26,441 nucleotides of DNA from JBCBWG01 sp036804185 (GTDB lineage Bacteria; Pseudomonadota; Alphaproteobacteria; Rhizobiales; Hyphomicrobiaceae): assembly GCA_050330095.1 (NCBI GenBank), contig JBHJOC010000008.1, positions 1 through 26,441 of the forward strand, given 5' to 3'. The notes under the pieces are model-generated. The model had not been told where the DNA came from. It ran no database searches and saw only the letters and a list, made by a program, of their open reading frames with translations. Numbering within the stretch: the stretch's first letter is position 1; every line of letters starts with the position of its first letter. The position numbers and the translations under genes are program-made. Shown piece by piece: positions 14,695 through 22,511 of this stretch.

Positions 14695-16389
14695 TCACTG
14701 CGGCAGCACGCCGAGCTGCGGCGCGATGCGTGCGATGAGTTCAGCTGTGACCGGGGCCGCAGTGTCGGCGGCGTTTGCGGTCGCCCCCGTGCCGGTCGTC
14801 GCTTGCGGGGCATGGAGCGTCACGAGCGTGATGAGGCGCGGCGCATCCGCGGGCAACACCGCGACAAACGAACTGAGGACCTCAGGTCCGCGCCTGCCGT
14901 TCGGGCCGAGGATCTGTGCTGTACCGGTCTTGCCCCCAAGATCGTATCCGGGCACGCCAGCAAGACGTCCCGTCCCGTGGCGCACGGTGTCGCGGAACAA
15001 CGAACGCATCGTGCGGCTCACCTCGGGATCGAGGACCTGCTTGCGCGCCGCGCGTGGCGTTCCGCCCTCTGCAACGAAGGTTGGCGTGACGAGATAGCCA
15101 CCGTTGACGAGCGTCGCGACCGCCGCTGCGAACTGGATTGGCGCCACAGCCAGACCATACCCGAATGACGCCATGACGGATTCCGGGCTCCGCCACGGGC
15201 GTGGGTAGATCGGCTTGGGCATGAGACCAAGCTCGGTCTCGATCGGTCCCGCCATCCTGAGCTTGGCCAGAAATGCGAAGTGGGCCTCCGCCCCGGCTTC
15301 GAGCGCGATCCGGGCTGCGCCAACGTTCGAGGATCGCAGCATCACGTCGCGGACGCTCAACGGATTTGGCGTCGCGCGATCGGCGAGCCTGACGCCCGGT
15401 AGTTCGATCGGAATGTGGGCATCGACGGCGGTCTCGATTGTGACATCACCGCGTTCGAGACCCATCGCAATGGTGAGCACTTTGTAGATCGACCCGAGCT
15501 CGAAAACGCCGCCGCCCGCGTGGTCGATCGGGCCATCCACGATCCAAGTTTCAGGGAATGCGGGATCGACCTCTGGCCAACTCGCGGACGCGTAGACCTC
15601 TCCCGTCTCACTGTCGAGGATGACAGCAGAAGCCGCCCGCGCATGATACCGTCGGACCGCAGCAGCGAGCACTTCCTCCGTCGCATGCTGCACCGCAATT
15701 GATAGCGAAGCGCGCAATGGCGGTCGCGCTCCAGCCCCCTCGTCGCGCGCGATCCGCTGGCCCGAAATGGAATCGAGATGGCGTTCGAGGCCGGAAATGC
15801 CCCGGTTCTCGATGTCGACAGCGCCAATCACGTGGCCCGCGATCGTCCCTGCAGGATAGGTGCGCTTCGTTTCCCAGCGGTGGTCGACACTCGGAATTCC
15901 GAGTTCACGCACGCGCTCAAGCAGCGCTGTCGATACCTTGCGCGAGATCCATGTGAACCGGGTGTTCGGGTTCGCGAGCCTTTGTTCCAGACGCTGGGCA
16001 TCGGCTGGCGGCAGGACGGGGCGCAGGCGATCGATTGCATCGCGGCGGTCGACCATCCGGGACGGATCGGCGAAGAGCGACGGCAGGAGGATGTCGATCG
16101 CGAGAATATTGCCGTGACGGTCGAGGATCGCTGGACGGTTGAGACTCTCACTGACAGGTGCGCTGACGGCGAGACGAGGCCGGTTCTCCCCTTCGATGGC
16201 GAGCGAGATGAGGCGATAGCCGACACCGGCAAACCCGATCATGAGCGCAGAAAGAATGGCACCAAACCTCAGCGCCTGGCTCACGGAGTGCGCCTGCGCC
16301 GATGCTCCTTGCGGCATTGTGCCGGCTGGCGAGCGTTGCGTTTCCCCGGACGACGAGCGGCGACGATACCTCGTGCTGTGCGCCGTCAT
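14695..16389 (-). CDS. ftsI: FtsI/PBP3, septal peptidoglycan transpeptidase
   Basis: This is a class B penicillin-binding protein of 564 residues, anchored by one N-terminal helix (about 43-57, GAILSALMIGFAGVGY) after a basic cytoplasmic tail. It cross-links septal peptidoglycan in the divisome with FtsL, FtsB, FtsQ and FtsW. Catalytic motifs: SIYK at 300-303 (SxxK, within FELGSIYKV), SSN at 353-355 (SxN) and KTGT at 487-490. The N-terminal pedestal has NRPAILDRHGNILA and RTYPAGTIAGHVIG, as in FtsI. The chosen ATG (16389) lies two bases past the ftsL stop; a TTG at 16395 would overlap it. The gene is last in the mraZ-rsmH-ftsL-ftsI group: no murE follows, only the two-hairpin repeat. Confidence 0.95.
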   Translation of the reverse strand: MTAHSTRYRRRSSSGETQRSPAGTMPQGASAQAHSVSQALRFGAILSALMIGFAGVGYRLISLAIEGENRPRLAVSAPVSESLNRPAILDRHGNILAIDILLPSLFADPSRMVDRRDAIDRLRPVLPPADAQRLEQRLANPNTRFTWISRKVSTALLERVRELGIPSVDHRWETKRTYPAGTIAGHVIGAVDIENRGISGLERHLDSISGQRIARDEGAGARPPLRASLSIAVQHATEEVLAAAVRRYHARAASAVILDSETGEVYASASWPEVDPAFPETWIVDGPIDHAGGGVFELGSIYKVLTIAMGLERGDVTIETAVDAHIPIELPGVRLADRATPNPLSVRDVMLRSSNVGAARIALEAGAEAHFAFLAKLRMAGPIETELGLMPKPIYPRPWRSPESVMASFGYGLAVAPIQFAAAVATLVNGGYLVTPTFVAEGGTPRAARKQVLDPEVSRTMRSLFRDTVRHGTGRLAGVPGYDLGGKTGTAQILGPNGRRGPEVLSSFVAVLPADAPRLITLVTLHAPQATTGTGATANAADTAAPVTAELIARIAPQLGVLPQ

Positions 16390-16391
16390 CG

Positions 16392-16718
16392 TCAACGCAC
16401 CCGGTTCGGACCCGTTGATTGCACAGTCTCCCCGCTCGATGGGGTCGATCCGGATGCAGCTGCGGGCAGCATCAGGAATTGGTGGCCTTCGGCTGGGCGC
16501 ATCCCCAGTTCGCGGGCGAATGGTTCGATGCGCTCGGGACGTGAGAGAAATGCACGCTCGGCACGGAGCGTTGCAACCTCACGCGTCAATGCTTCGGCGC
16601 GACGTTCGAGGGCGACCACGTGGTGCTCGAGTTCGCGGGTGGAATAGCTCACAGAGTAGAGGGCGACGGCGGCGAACATAGGCGCGATGACGGCTGCAAC
16701 AACGAGCACCCGGAGCAT
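16392..16718 (-). CDS. ftsL: FtsL-type divisome protein
   Basis: This is a 108-residue protein. The ATG at 16718 has GAGGGGG about 6 bases upstream. Residues 3-22 form a transmembrane helix (VLVVAAVIAPMFAAVALYSV), followed by a coiled-coil-like stretch with TRELEHHVVALERRAEALTR. Then comes LRAERAFLSRPERIEPFARELGM, the typical FtsL/DivIC ending in which the LxxPxRIexlAr motif follows the coil. The last 25 residues are Ser/Pro-rich. It lies between rsmH and ftsI, the conserved position of ftsL. The sequence is poorly conserved across the family, so the call relies on layout, motif and location together. The hairpin element at 16786-16848 separates it from rsmH. Confidence 0.88.
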   Translation of the reverse strand: MLRVLVVAAVIAPMFAAVALYSVSYSTRELEHHVVALERRAEALTREVATLRAERAFLSRPERIEPFARELGMRPAEGHQFLMLPAAASGSTPSSGETVQSTGPNRVR

Positions 16719-16785
16719 GTCGTCCCCCTCACCCTGTGCCTGCCGAGGTCTCATCCGAACGGTGATCCGCGACGCCACACTTCTA

Positions 16786-16848
16786 CCGCCGATCAGAAGT
16801 CCCTGCACCATCCGCAGCACGCGCCGGCCAGAGACTTCTGATCGGCGG
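16786..16848. repeat. dispersed hairpin element, copy B (hairpin 1 only), inside the dcw operon
   Basis: Perfect 16-bp outer arms (16786-16801 CCGCCGATCAGAAGTC, 16833-16848) enclose a 31-base loop holding the same CACCATCCGC..ACGCGCC core as the copies at 14475 and 25418. It begins 2-3 bases after the rsmH stop (16851, minus) and lies 68 bp before the ftsL start. A strong hairpin here could affect the relative levels of rsmH and ftsL mRNA. Confidence 0.85.
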
Positions 16849-16850
16849 GA

Positions 16851-18065
16851 TTAGCCGCGGCTTCCGCTACGGCGCCGTCGAGACCTCACCGTCGCGCCCT
16901 GCCGTTCCTCGCCCGCCCCTTCCACACGCGGGGCTCCGAGACTGTCTCGCTCGAGCGGCCACGCCACAGCATGCGTGCGAATTGCTGACCTGAGCGTGGC
17001 GGAGCGCGCGCGGGGGTTGCGGGCGAGTTCTTCGTTACTCGCCGTTAAAGGTTTCGGGTTAACGAAACGGAAACTCGGGTCTCGCAATGCGACCGTTTCC
17101 GGCATGTGGCGCGGGGCCGATGCAGACTTGCCGCACCGCGCGCCAAGAAAACGCTTCACGATCCGATCCTCGATGGAGTGGAACGCAACGACCACAAGCC
17201 GTCCGCCGGGCGCGAGCAAACGCTCTGCACCTGCAAGGCCCTCGACCAGTTCGTCGAACTCTCGGTTGACGGCGATACGCAGGGCTTGAAACGTCCGGGT
17301 TGCGGGGTGCTTCTTGTCGGCGCCGCCGCGACCGACCGTGCGCTGCACGATGCTGGCGAGTTCGCGTGTTGTCTCGATCGGTGCCGTGGCGCGCGCCTCG
17401 GCGATCGCCCGCGCGATCGTGCGAGCGCGCCGTTCATCACCGTAATGATACAGGATGTCGGCAAGCTCAGCCTCGCTTGCTTCATTGACGATTTCGCGGG
17501 CGCTTGGGAGGTCCTCCGTGGTCTCACCGCAAGCAGCGAACATCCGCATGTCCAGCGGTCCATCTGCCTGGAACGAGAAGCCGCGCTCTGGGCGATCGAG
17601 GTGCATCGACGAGACGCCCAGATCGAACACGATGCCCCGAACACGGCCAGGTAAGGGATCGGCCACCTGCGCTGGCGGGTCGGACGTCGCACCTCGGTCG
17701 GCGCGCGCTTCCGCCCATGCGGATAACGCACTGAATGGGGTCGCCACAAGCTGAAGGCGATGACCGCACTCGGCGGCAAGCGGGCGCCCTGCGGCAATGG
17801 CTGACGGGTCACGGTCGAGCGCGATGACCCGGCAATCCGCCGCCGCCAGGATCGCCCGTGTATAGCCGCCGGCCCCGAACGTCGCATCGATGATCGTATC
17901 CCCGTCCTCCGGGGCAAGCGCCTCGAGCACCTCGTCAAGCATGACCGGGACGTGCACCGGCGCATCTGAGGCTTGATCAGCGCCTGCAGGGCCAGGGTCG
18001 ACGGATAGCAACGCGCGCGCTTGTTTCCGCGTGCCCCGTCCTCGACCCTTTTCGCCGGCTCCCAT
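16851..18065 (-). CDS. rsmH: RsmH (MraW), 16S rRNA C1402 N4-methyltransferase
   Basis: This SAM-dependent enzyme methylates N4 of C1402 in 16S rRNA. The 404-residue protein has a basic extension of about 34 residues before the family's HVPVMLDEVLEAL start. The SAM site is DATFGAGGYTRAIL, with IALDRDP after it. Then come GIVFDLGVSSMHLD, ERGFSFQADGPLDMRM, TFQALRIAVNREFDEL and VVVAFHSIEDRIVKRF, all standard RsmH blocks. The C-terminus adds an Arg/Gly-rich tail. The ATG at 18065 is favoured, with GGGGG about 9 bases upstream; a GTG at 18071 would overlap the mraZ stop. It is tightly coupled to mraZ (mraZ ends at 18068). Directly 3' is hairpin element copy B. Confidence 0.96.
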   Translation of the reverse strand: MGAGEKGRGRGTRKQARALLSVDPGPAGADQASDAPVHVPVMLDEVLEALAPEDGDTIIDATFGAGGYTRAILAAADCRVIALDRDPSAIAAGRPLAAECGHRLQLVATPFSALSAWAEARADRGATSDPPAQVADPLPGRVRGIVFDLGVSSMHLDRPERGFSFQADGPLDMRMFAACGETTEDLPSAREIVNEASEAELADILYHYGDERRARTIARAIAEARATAPIETTRELASIVQRTVGRGGADKKHPATRTFQALRIAVNREFDELVEGLAGAERLLAPGGRLVVVAFHSIEDRIVKRFLGARCGKSASAPRHMPETVALRDPSFRFVNPKPLTASNEELARNPRARSATLRSAIRTHAVAWPLERDSLGAPRVEGAGEERQGATVRSRRRRSGSRG

Positions 18066-18067
18066 CC

Positions 18068-18577
18068 TCACGCCCCCTCATCCGAGTTTGCGCCCGGATC
18101 TGTCACTGCGCCGGGGGCTCGCGCTCGGAACAACTCTCGATGGTCGCGGACCTTCGCACGGGCCTGGGCGCGGCGCTCGTCGAAGCGCGCGGGTTCCCAG
18201 ATCTGAAACTTGTCGCCAAGACCGACAAAGGTGACGAGACCATTGATATGGGCATGCGCCCTGAGGCTTTCAGGTAGGACGATGCGTCCGTCACCGTCGA
18301 CAGTGAGAACCTGGACATCGCCATAGAGGGCGACCGAAAGCTCGTCGCGCTCGTCAGAATAGTCCGGCAAATCACGGAGCAGCGCATCGATCTTGCGCGC
18401 AAGCCTTTCGCCGCCTGCATCGAGCGCAGGAGCATCAAGCGAAGGATAGCAGTAGACGCCGGCTCCTCCACCAGATCGGTAGCCATCCTGCTCGAGAACG
18501 GCCCGGAACGGTGCCGGAATCGAGACGCGCCCTTTGGCGTCGATCTTGTTCGTGAATGTCGAGACAAAGCGATCCAT
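18068..18577 (-). CDS. mraZ: MraZ transcriptional regulator of the dcw cluster
   Basis: MraZ is a ring-forming DNA-binding protein with two AbrB-like halves that represses its own operon in studied bacteria. This 169-residue protein shows both halves: TNKIDAKGRVSIPAPFR (residues 9 on) and LTVDGDGRIVLPESLRAH (about 91 on), with the DxxGR loops that contact DNA. A longer inter-domain insertion (about 33-60) and an Arg-rich tail are present. A short G-run abuts the ATG at 18577. It heads the mraZ-rsmH-ftsL-ftsI operon. An array of 10-bp-spaced TGGG boxes lies about 210-245 bp upstream and is the expected operator. Confidence 0.96.
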   Translation of the reverse strand: MDRFVSTFTNKIDAKGRVSIPAPFRAVLEQDGYRSGGGAGVYCYPSLDAPALDAGGERLARKIDALLRDLPDYSDERDELSVALYGDVQVLTVDGDGRIVLPESLRAHAHINGLVTFVGLGDKFQIWEPARFDERRAQARAKVRDHRELFRARAPGAVTDPGANSDEGA

Positions 18578-18723
18578 CCCCTAGGCCAACCCCCACGGAC
18601 GCATCACTGCGCGCTGCACCCGAGCGCGCGCTCGACGAACGGAACGGACCGCACCGGGCGGCCCATACCTCACACTCTCCATCACAATCCCGCGGCGATG
18701 CTCACGGGCGTGGCCGTCGCCAT

Positions 18724-18785
18724 GACCCTGGCCCTCTCAGGGTCTGCGCCATGCCACGCCCTTATGCCCGGTGCGGTTCGGGCAT
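18724..18785 (-). other. two hairpins in the presumed mraZ leader
   Basis: GACCCTG (18724-18730) pairs perfectly with CAGGGTC (18738-18744), and ATGCCCG (18764-18770) with CGGGCAT (18779-18785). Both lie between the box array and the mraZ start at 18577 and would be in the mRNA leader if transcription starts near the array. There is no T-run. Their role is unknown. The rest of 18578-18964 shows no gene. Confidence 0.4.
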
Positions 18786-18788
18786 TCA

Positions 18789-18823
18789 TGGGATTTCATG
18801 GTCTGACATGGGTGTCAATGGGA
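18789..18823. promoter_or_regulatory. array of four MraZ-type boxes with exact 10-bp period
   Basis: TGGGA, TGGTC, TGGGT and TGGGA start at 18789, 18799, 18809 and 18819 on the plus strand, each 5-mer separated by 5 bases. This is the known TGGGN-N5 direct-repeat operator of MraZ (second box imperfect). On the minus strand a -35-like TTGACA (18818-18813) lies within the array, so binding would cover the mraZ promoter; I see no good -10. The TGGG reads on the strand opposite to mraZ. A CtrA-like TTAA-N7-TTGG lies next to it at 18826-18840. Confidence 0.7.
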
Positions 18824-18964
18824 ATTTAACGAGTTATTGGGTTTGCAGCCCACTCATCCCCGATCCGTGCGCGGCGTCCCAGAGACTGACAGGCCTTAAC
18901 GGCGCTGAAACCAAGCAGTGCCTAACTGTCGGGCGAGCGGGCTTCAGAGTTGAGCGGGGTCGTG

Positions 18965-19981
18965 ATGCGTTTGGACCGGTGGTGGCGCTGCGCCGTCGTG
19001 GTGGTGGGTCTCATCCCGAGTGTCGCAATGACCGCAATCGGGACCGAGGCAGGCTCAGCAGCGGCCAACGAACTGAGCGTCGGTGAGCGCGGGCGCCTTC
19101 ATGCCCGAGGTTCAGAGCGCACCGCGCAATCGAGCCCGGACGCCAAACTGCACACAGTGCGTGTCTCGGGGCGAAACCAGCCGCCCGTGACGCTGCATGT
19201 CGAGGACGTCGGGCGGGGTCGCACGATCGTGCTGCTGCATGGCCTCGGCGGGTCGACTTACAGCTGGCGTCGCGTTGTGCCGGAGCTGGCGCAGCGGTTT
19301 CGCGTGGTCTCGATCGACTTACGCGGCCACGGTCAGTCCGAAAAACCGTTCGATCTTCACTACTCGCCAGTCGCGCAGGCGGAACTCGTTCGCGACGCGC
19401 TCGAAAAGCTCAATCTTCGCGACGTCACACTCGCAGGCCACTCGCTTGGTGGGTTGGTCGCCCTGATCGCAGCGCTTCAGGAGACACCGCGCCGCAGCCG
19501 GATCTCCCGCCTCGCGCTGATTGCCGTCCCCGCCTATCCCCAACCCGTATCAACGGGCGTTGCCTTTCTGCAGCGGCCGATCCTGCCGTATGTGGCCCTG
19601 TCGCTGGTGCCGCCACAGATCCCGATCACGCTCGCGCTGATGACCGAGGCCATTGGCTTCAATGTGGTCAGCGATATCGACATCGACATGTATGCACTCC
19701 CCCTGTTCGATGCCGGCGCGCGTCATGCGCTGATCGAGAGCGCCCGCCAAATCGAACCGCAGAATGCCACCACGATCATGCAGGCCTACAAAACGCTCCG
19801 ACACCCAACTGCTGTAATCTGGTGCCGTGACGATACCATCGTCCCGCTCAACAGCGGCAAGCGCCTCGCCCGCGACCTGAGACGGGCGACCCTCACGGTC
19901 CTCGACGACTGCAACCACGCGACGCCGGAGCAACGCCCGCACGCCGTCGCCAAGGCCATCGCCTCTGTCGCAAGCCGCTGA
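18965..19981 (+). CDS. exported alpha/beta-fold hydrolase
   Basis: This is a 338-residue protein. The ATG at 18965 has GCGGGG about 5 bases upstream and starts a signal peptide: basic RLDRWWR, a hydrophobic stretch to about residue 24, then a likely cleavage near GSAAA. The fold is a classic alpha/beta hydrolase: oxyanion-hole HGLGGSTYSW (about 92-101), DLRGHGQS, nucleophile elbow GHSLGG with Ser160, acid Asp290 in WCRDDTIVP, and His318 in CNHATPEQRP. A cap with hydrophobic segments lies at about 195-240. Family members include esterases, C-C hydrolases and haloperoxidase-like enzymes; the substrate cannot be told. It is divergent from mraZ and upstream of RraA-like and NIPSNAP genes on the same strand, with 152 bp before the RraA-like gene. 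Confidence 0.9.
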   Translation: MRLDRWWRCAVVVVGLIPSVAMTAIGTEAGSAAANELSVGERGRLHARGSERTAQSSPDAKLHTVRVSGRNQPPVTLHVEDVGRGRTIVLLHGLGGSTYSWRRVVPELAQRFRVVSIDLRGHGQSEKPFDLHYSPVAQAELVRDALEKLNLRDVTLAGHSLGGLVALIAALQETPRRSRISRLALIAVPAYPQPVSTGVAFLQRPILPYVALSLVPPQIPITLALMTEAIGFNVVSDIDIDMYALPLFDAGARHALIESARQIEPQNATTIMQAYKTLRHPTAVIWCRDDTIVPLNSGKRLARDLRRATLTVLDDCNHATPEQRPHAVAKAIASVASR

Positions 19982-20133
19982 CCGTTTGCTCGCGCGAAAG
20001 CCATGCAATGATCACAACACATCCAAGCTGCTGACGCCAAACGTTGCAGGTCCCGGCCCTTGCGGCCATGATCGGCGCGACCGCGAACGGCCCGTGAGAG
20101 GCCGCTGCGCGCAAACCCGGGAGGATGCTGCTT

Positions 20134-20823
20134 ATGGCGACCAGAGACGATACCGAGATCTTCGACACGCTCAAAACCCGACTTCATACGGCAGTGGTCG
20201 GTGACGTCATGGACCGCATGGGCTATCGGCGCCAGTTTCTGCCAGCCGAGATCAAACCCTTGAAATCAGACATGTTAATCGCCGGGCGCGCCATGCCGGT
20301 GCTCGAGGCCGACGCGCCCGATGGCGGCTCGACGATGGGGCTCGGGCCGCTCGCGGCCAAGCCGTTCGGGCTTTTGCTTGAGGCGCTCGACGATCTGAGG
20401 CCTGGCGAAATCTACGTCGCAACGGGAGCCTCGCTCACCTATGCGCTGTGGGGCGAACTCATGTCGACGCGCGCGATGCACCTTGGGGCGGCTGGTGCGA
20501 TCCTCGACGGCTACATTCGCGACGGCCGCCAGATCGGCTCGCTCGGGTTCACCGTCTTTTCGCGCGGACTCTACGCCCAGGACCAGGGCGTACGCGGAAA
20601 AGTCCTTGACTACCGGTGCGCCGTCGAGATCGCAGGCATCATGATCCAACCAGGTGATTTGCTGTTCGGCGACGCCGAGGGCGTGGTGGTCATCCCGCGT
20701 GAGGCTGAGCAAGAGATCATCGATGCAGCACTCGAGAAGGCCGAAACCGAGGATAAGGTCGGCGAAGCGATCCGTGGCGGCATGAGTGCTGTGAAGGCGC
20801 TCGAGACCTTTGGCGTGATGTAA
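20134..20823 (+). CDS. RraA-like / HMG-CHA aldolase-type protein
   Basis: This is a 229-residue protein. The ATG at 20134 is chosen because GGAGG lies 9 bases upstream; the in-frame ATG at 20125 directly abuts GGAGG. N-terminal TAVVGDVMDRMGYRRQFLP is typical of the family, with ALWGELMSTRAMHLGAAGAILDG and then YIRDGRQI, in which the Arg-Asp pair forms the substrate and metal site of RraA-fold aldolases. GIMIQPGDLLFGDAEGVVVIP is another conserved block. Members include 4-hydroxy-4-methyl-2-oxoglutarate aldolases and the RNase E inhibitor RraA. The length and intact RD site favour an aldolase or decarboxylase over RraA itself. It sits 92 bp before the NIPSNAP gene, suggesting a small catabolic unit. 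Confidence 0.9.
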   Translation: MATRDDTEIFDTLKTRLHTAVVGDVMDRMGYRRQFLPAEIKPLKSDMLIAGRAMPVLEADAPDGGSTMGLGPLAAKPFGLLLEALDDLRPGEIYVATGASLTYALWGELMSTRAMHLGAAGAILDGYIRDGRQIGSLGFTVFSRGLYAQDQGVRGKVLDYRCAVEIAGIMIQPGDLLFGDAEGVVVIPREAEQEIIDAALEKAETEDKVGEAIRGGMSAVKALETFGVM

Positions 20824-20915
20824 GCGCGCCGGGACCGACAGCACCCACGCCGATCCCATCAGGCACAGCGATCCATTCGAAGACCCAAGCAACGACCTGG
20901 GAAGGAGACCCATCC

Positions 20916-21242
20916 ATGATTTTCGACGTCCGCACGTACACGTGCAAACCCGGTACAATCAAAAAGCACCTCGCACTTTACGAGGAGCTCGGACTCGGGC
21001 CGCAGACGCGCCACCTTGGCCAGCCGGTTGTCTACGGGACAACCGAAGTCGGCGACGTCAACAGCTACATTCACATTTGGGCCTACGCCGATGTGACCGA
21101 CCGGGCCACGAAGCGCGCTGCCATGTGGGCTGATCCCGACTGGCTGACATACGTTGCAAAGTCCGCCGAACTCGGCGCCCTGATCAAGCAGGAGAACACG
21201 ATCCTTGTCGCAACCCCGTTCTACAAGCCACCCGGTTCATAG
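20916..21242 (+). CDS. NIPSNAP-family protein
   Basis: This is a 108-residue ferredoxin-like protein; GGAAGGAG lies about 9 bases before the ATG. It opens with FDVRTYTCKPGTIKKHLALY, the hallmark of the NIPSNAP fold. Then come YGTTEVGDVNSYIHIWAYAD, DRATKRAAMWADPDWLTY and a final strand NTILVATPFYKP, matching the single-domain bacterial group (about 105 residues). These small proteins have no settled function and often lie in catabolic operons. Here it follows the RraA-like gene and precedes a hairpin followed by TTGTTT. Confidence 0.93.
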   Translation: MIFDVRTYTCKPGTIKKHLALYEELGLGPQTRHLGQPVVYGTTEVGDVNSYIHIWAYADVTDRATKRAAMWADPDWLTYVAKSAELGALIKQENTILVATPFYKPPGS

Positions 21243-21300
21243 AGCGGGACGGCTAGACTGATCTGTCATCGCACCCAGCAAAACACGATACCGAATAACA

Positions 21301-21340
21301 ATGGCCCAGGCCGTCGCGAGACAGCCCGGGCCATTTGTTT
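21301..21340. terminator. terminator hairpin between the NIPSNAP and L,D-transpeptidase genes
   Basis: ATGGCCCAGGC (21301-21311) pairs with GCCCGGGCCAT (21324-21334), 11 bp with one mismatch, 12-base loop, followed by TTGTTT. It lies 59 bp after the NIPSNAP stop and 25 bp from the end of the opposing L,D-transpeptidase gene. It fits a rho-independent terminator for the plus strand; use from the other side is possible. Confidence 0.7.
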
Positions 21341-21364
21341 GGTGCATCCTGAAAATCAGAGCGG

Positions 21365-22033
21365 TCAGAAACGGTGGATCGACCGCGTCCAATCATCGTT
21401 GGAGGGCGACGACGATGACGACGATGACGCGACTGCCGTTGCAGATGTCTGGCCGTTGTACTTGCGCCAGGTCGCGGTCACGCGCGCACCGATCCTGACC
21501 CGGTTGTACAGGTCCTCGACATGACTGTTGTGCATCCGAATGCAGCCTTGGGACACGTTGCGCCCGATCGTCCAAGGCGCGTCCGTGCCATGGATCCTGT
21601 AAAGCGTGCTGCCAAGGTAGATGGCGCGCGATCCAAGCGGGTTCTGAGGGCTTCCCCCTGGCACGGTGACAGGCAGGCTTGGGTTTTCGCGGCGCATACG
21701 CGGCGTCGGTGTCCAGGTCGGATGCTCCCGCTTCATCGACACGTTCAGGACACCTTGCCAACGGCTCTCTGGCCGCGGAATCGCAATCGGATAGCTGATC
21801 GCCTGCCCCGGTCCCGTAACATAATAAAGGCGCCGGTCGCCAAAGCTCACGATGATCTCACCCGGCCGATATGTCTTCGGGAAGGACACCGACTGGCGAT
21901 CGCTTTCGGTGTTGGCGCCACCGCCGCCGAACCAGAACTGCGCCTGCGCTTGCGTCGTCATGGGCAACACAAGCACCGCAAACGCCAATGCAGCTGTACG
22001 TCCCAACTGACCTGCCAGTCGTTCCCGTCTCAT
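21365..22033 (-). CDS. exported L,D-transpeptidase (YkuD domain)
   Basis: This 222-residue peptidoglycan cross-linking enzyme is predicted to act in the periplasm. The ATG at 22033 has AGAGG about 8 bases upstream. The signal peptide has RRERLAGQLGR, a hydrophobic core, and a likely cleavage near TQAQA (residues 27-31). The YkuD domain covers about 56-190: RPGEIIVSFGDRRLYYV, PSLPVTVPGG, and the catalytic block with His148 (RIHGT), then RNVSQGCIRMHN with nucleophile Cys164. The C-terminal tail carries seven consecutive Ser residues (203-209), encoded by a GAC/GAT-rich run on the opposite strand. It stands alone between convergent NIPSNAP and divergent formyltransferase genes. Confidence 0.95.
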   Translation of the reverse strand: MRRERLAGQLGRTAALAFAVLVLPMTTQAQAQFWFGGGGANTESDRQSVSFPKTYRPGEIIVSFGDRRLYYVTGPGQAISYPIAIPRPESRWQGVLNVSMKREHPTWTPTPRMRRENPSLPVTVPGGSPQNPLGSRAIYLGSTLYRIHGTDAPWTIGRNVSQGCIRMHNSHVEDLYNRVRIGARVTATWRKYNGQTSATAVASSSSSSSPSNDDWTRSIHRF

Positions 22034-22511
22034 CTCATGATCCTCTTAGATCGCATGTGAGCCAATTCATGCGCGATCCAAACAGCCGCAAAGGTTCCCC
22101 AAATGGGGCCCCTCGCGACCTGAGCGGGCGCTATGAATGGTTGCTGGTACGCTCGCCAATCACGGTAAACAGGCGGTTAAGCACGCGAACGTTAACCCCA
22201 GCAGTGACGCGATTCGGGATTTGGCGCACCTGAGACGAACTGGCTTCAAATCGTTGTTTGAACACGTGTCGAAAGTGCATCCAGCCGGGAACCAACGAAA
22301 CAGCTTGCTGAGATGGTCTGCCGTACAACGGAGAACCACCGCAATCTTAAGGGTTTGCACTTGAAACTCTGGAATAAGCCCGAGTGCACCGGGTCGGAAC
22401 AGCGTGCCGGCGTGGTTCAGGGGCGACGGATCTGCGAACCCAACACATTGTCGTGACCCGACCGGGCAATGCTGATCGACAGCATCGGTCACAAGTTTCG
22501 ATCGAGCCACC
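22034..22511. other. gene-free stretch
   Basis: This 478-base divergent intergenic region has no convincing coding frame. It has two TTAA sequences around 22180-22200 spaced 11 bases, which does not fit a CtrA box, and no clear sigma70 promoter. It is the upstream region of both the L,D-transpeptidase (minus) and the formyltransferase (plus). Confidence 0.4.

Noticed and set aside
19550..20008. Long minus-strand open frame within the alpha/beta hydrolase gene
   Set aside because: The plus-strand hydrolase has a full catalytic triad and signal peptide; the minus frame has no motif.
22180..22200. CtrA box upstream of the formyltransferase
   Set aside because: Two TTAA half-sites are 11 bases apart rather than 7.
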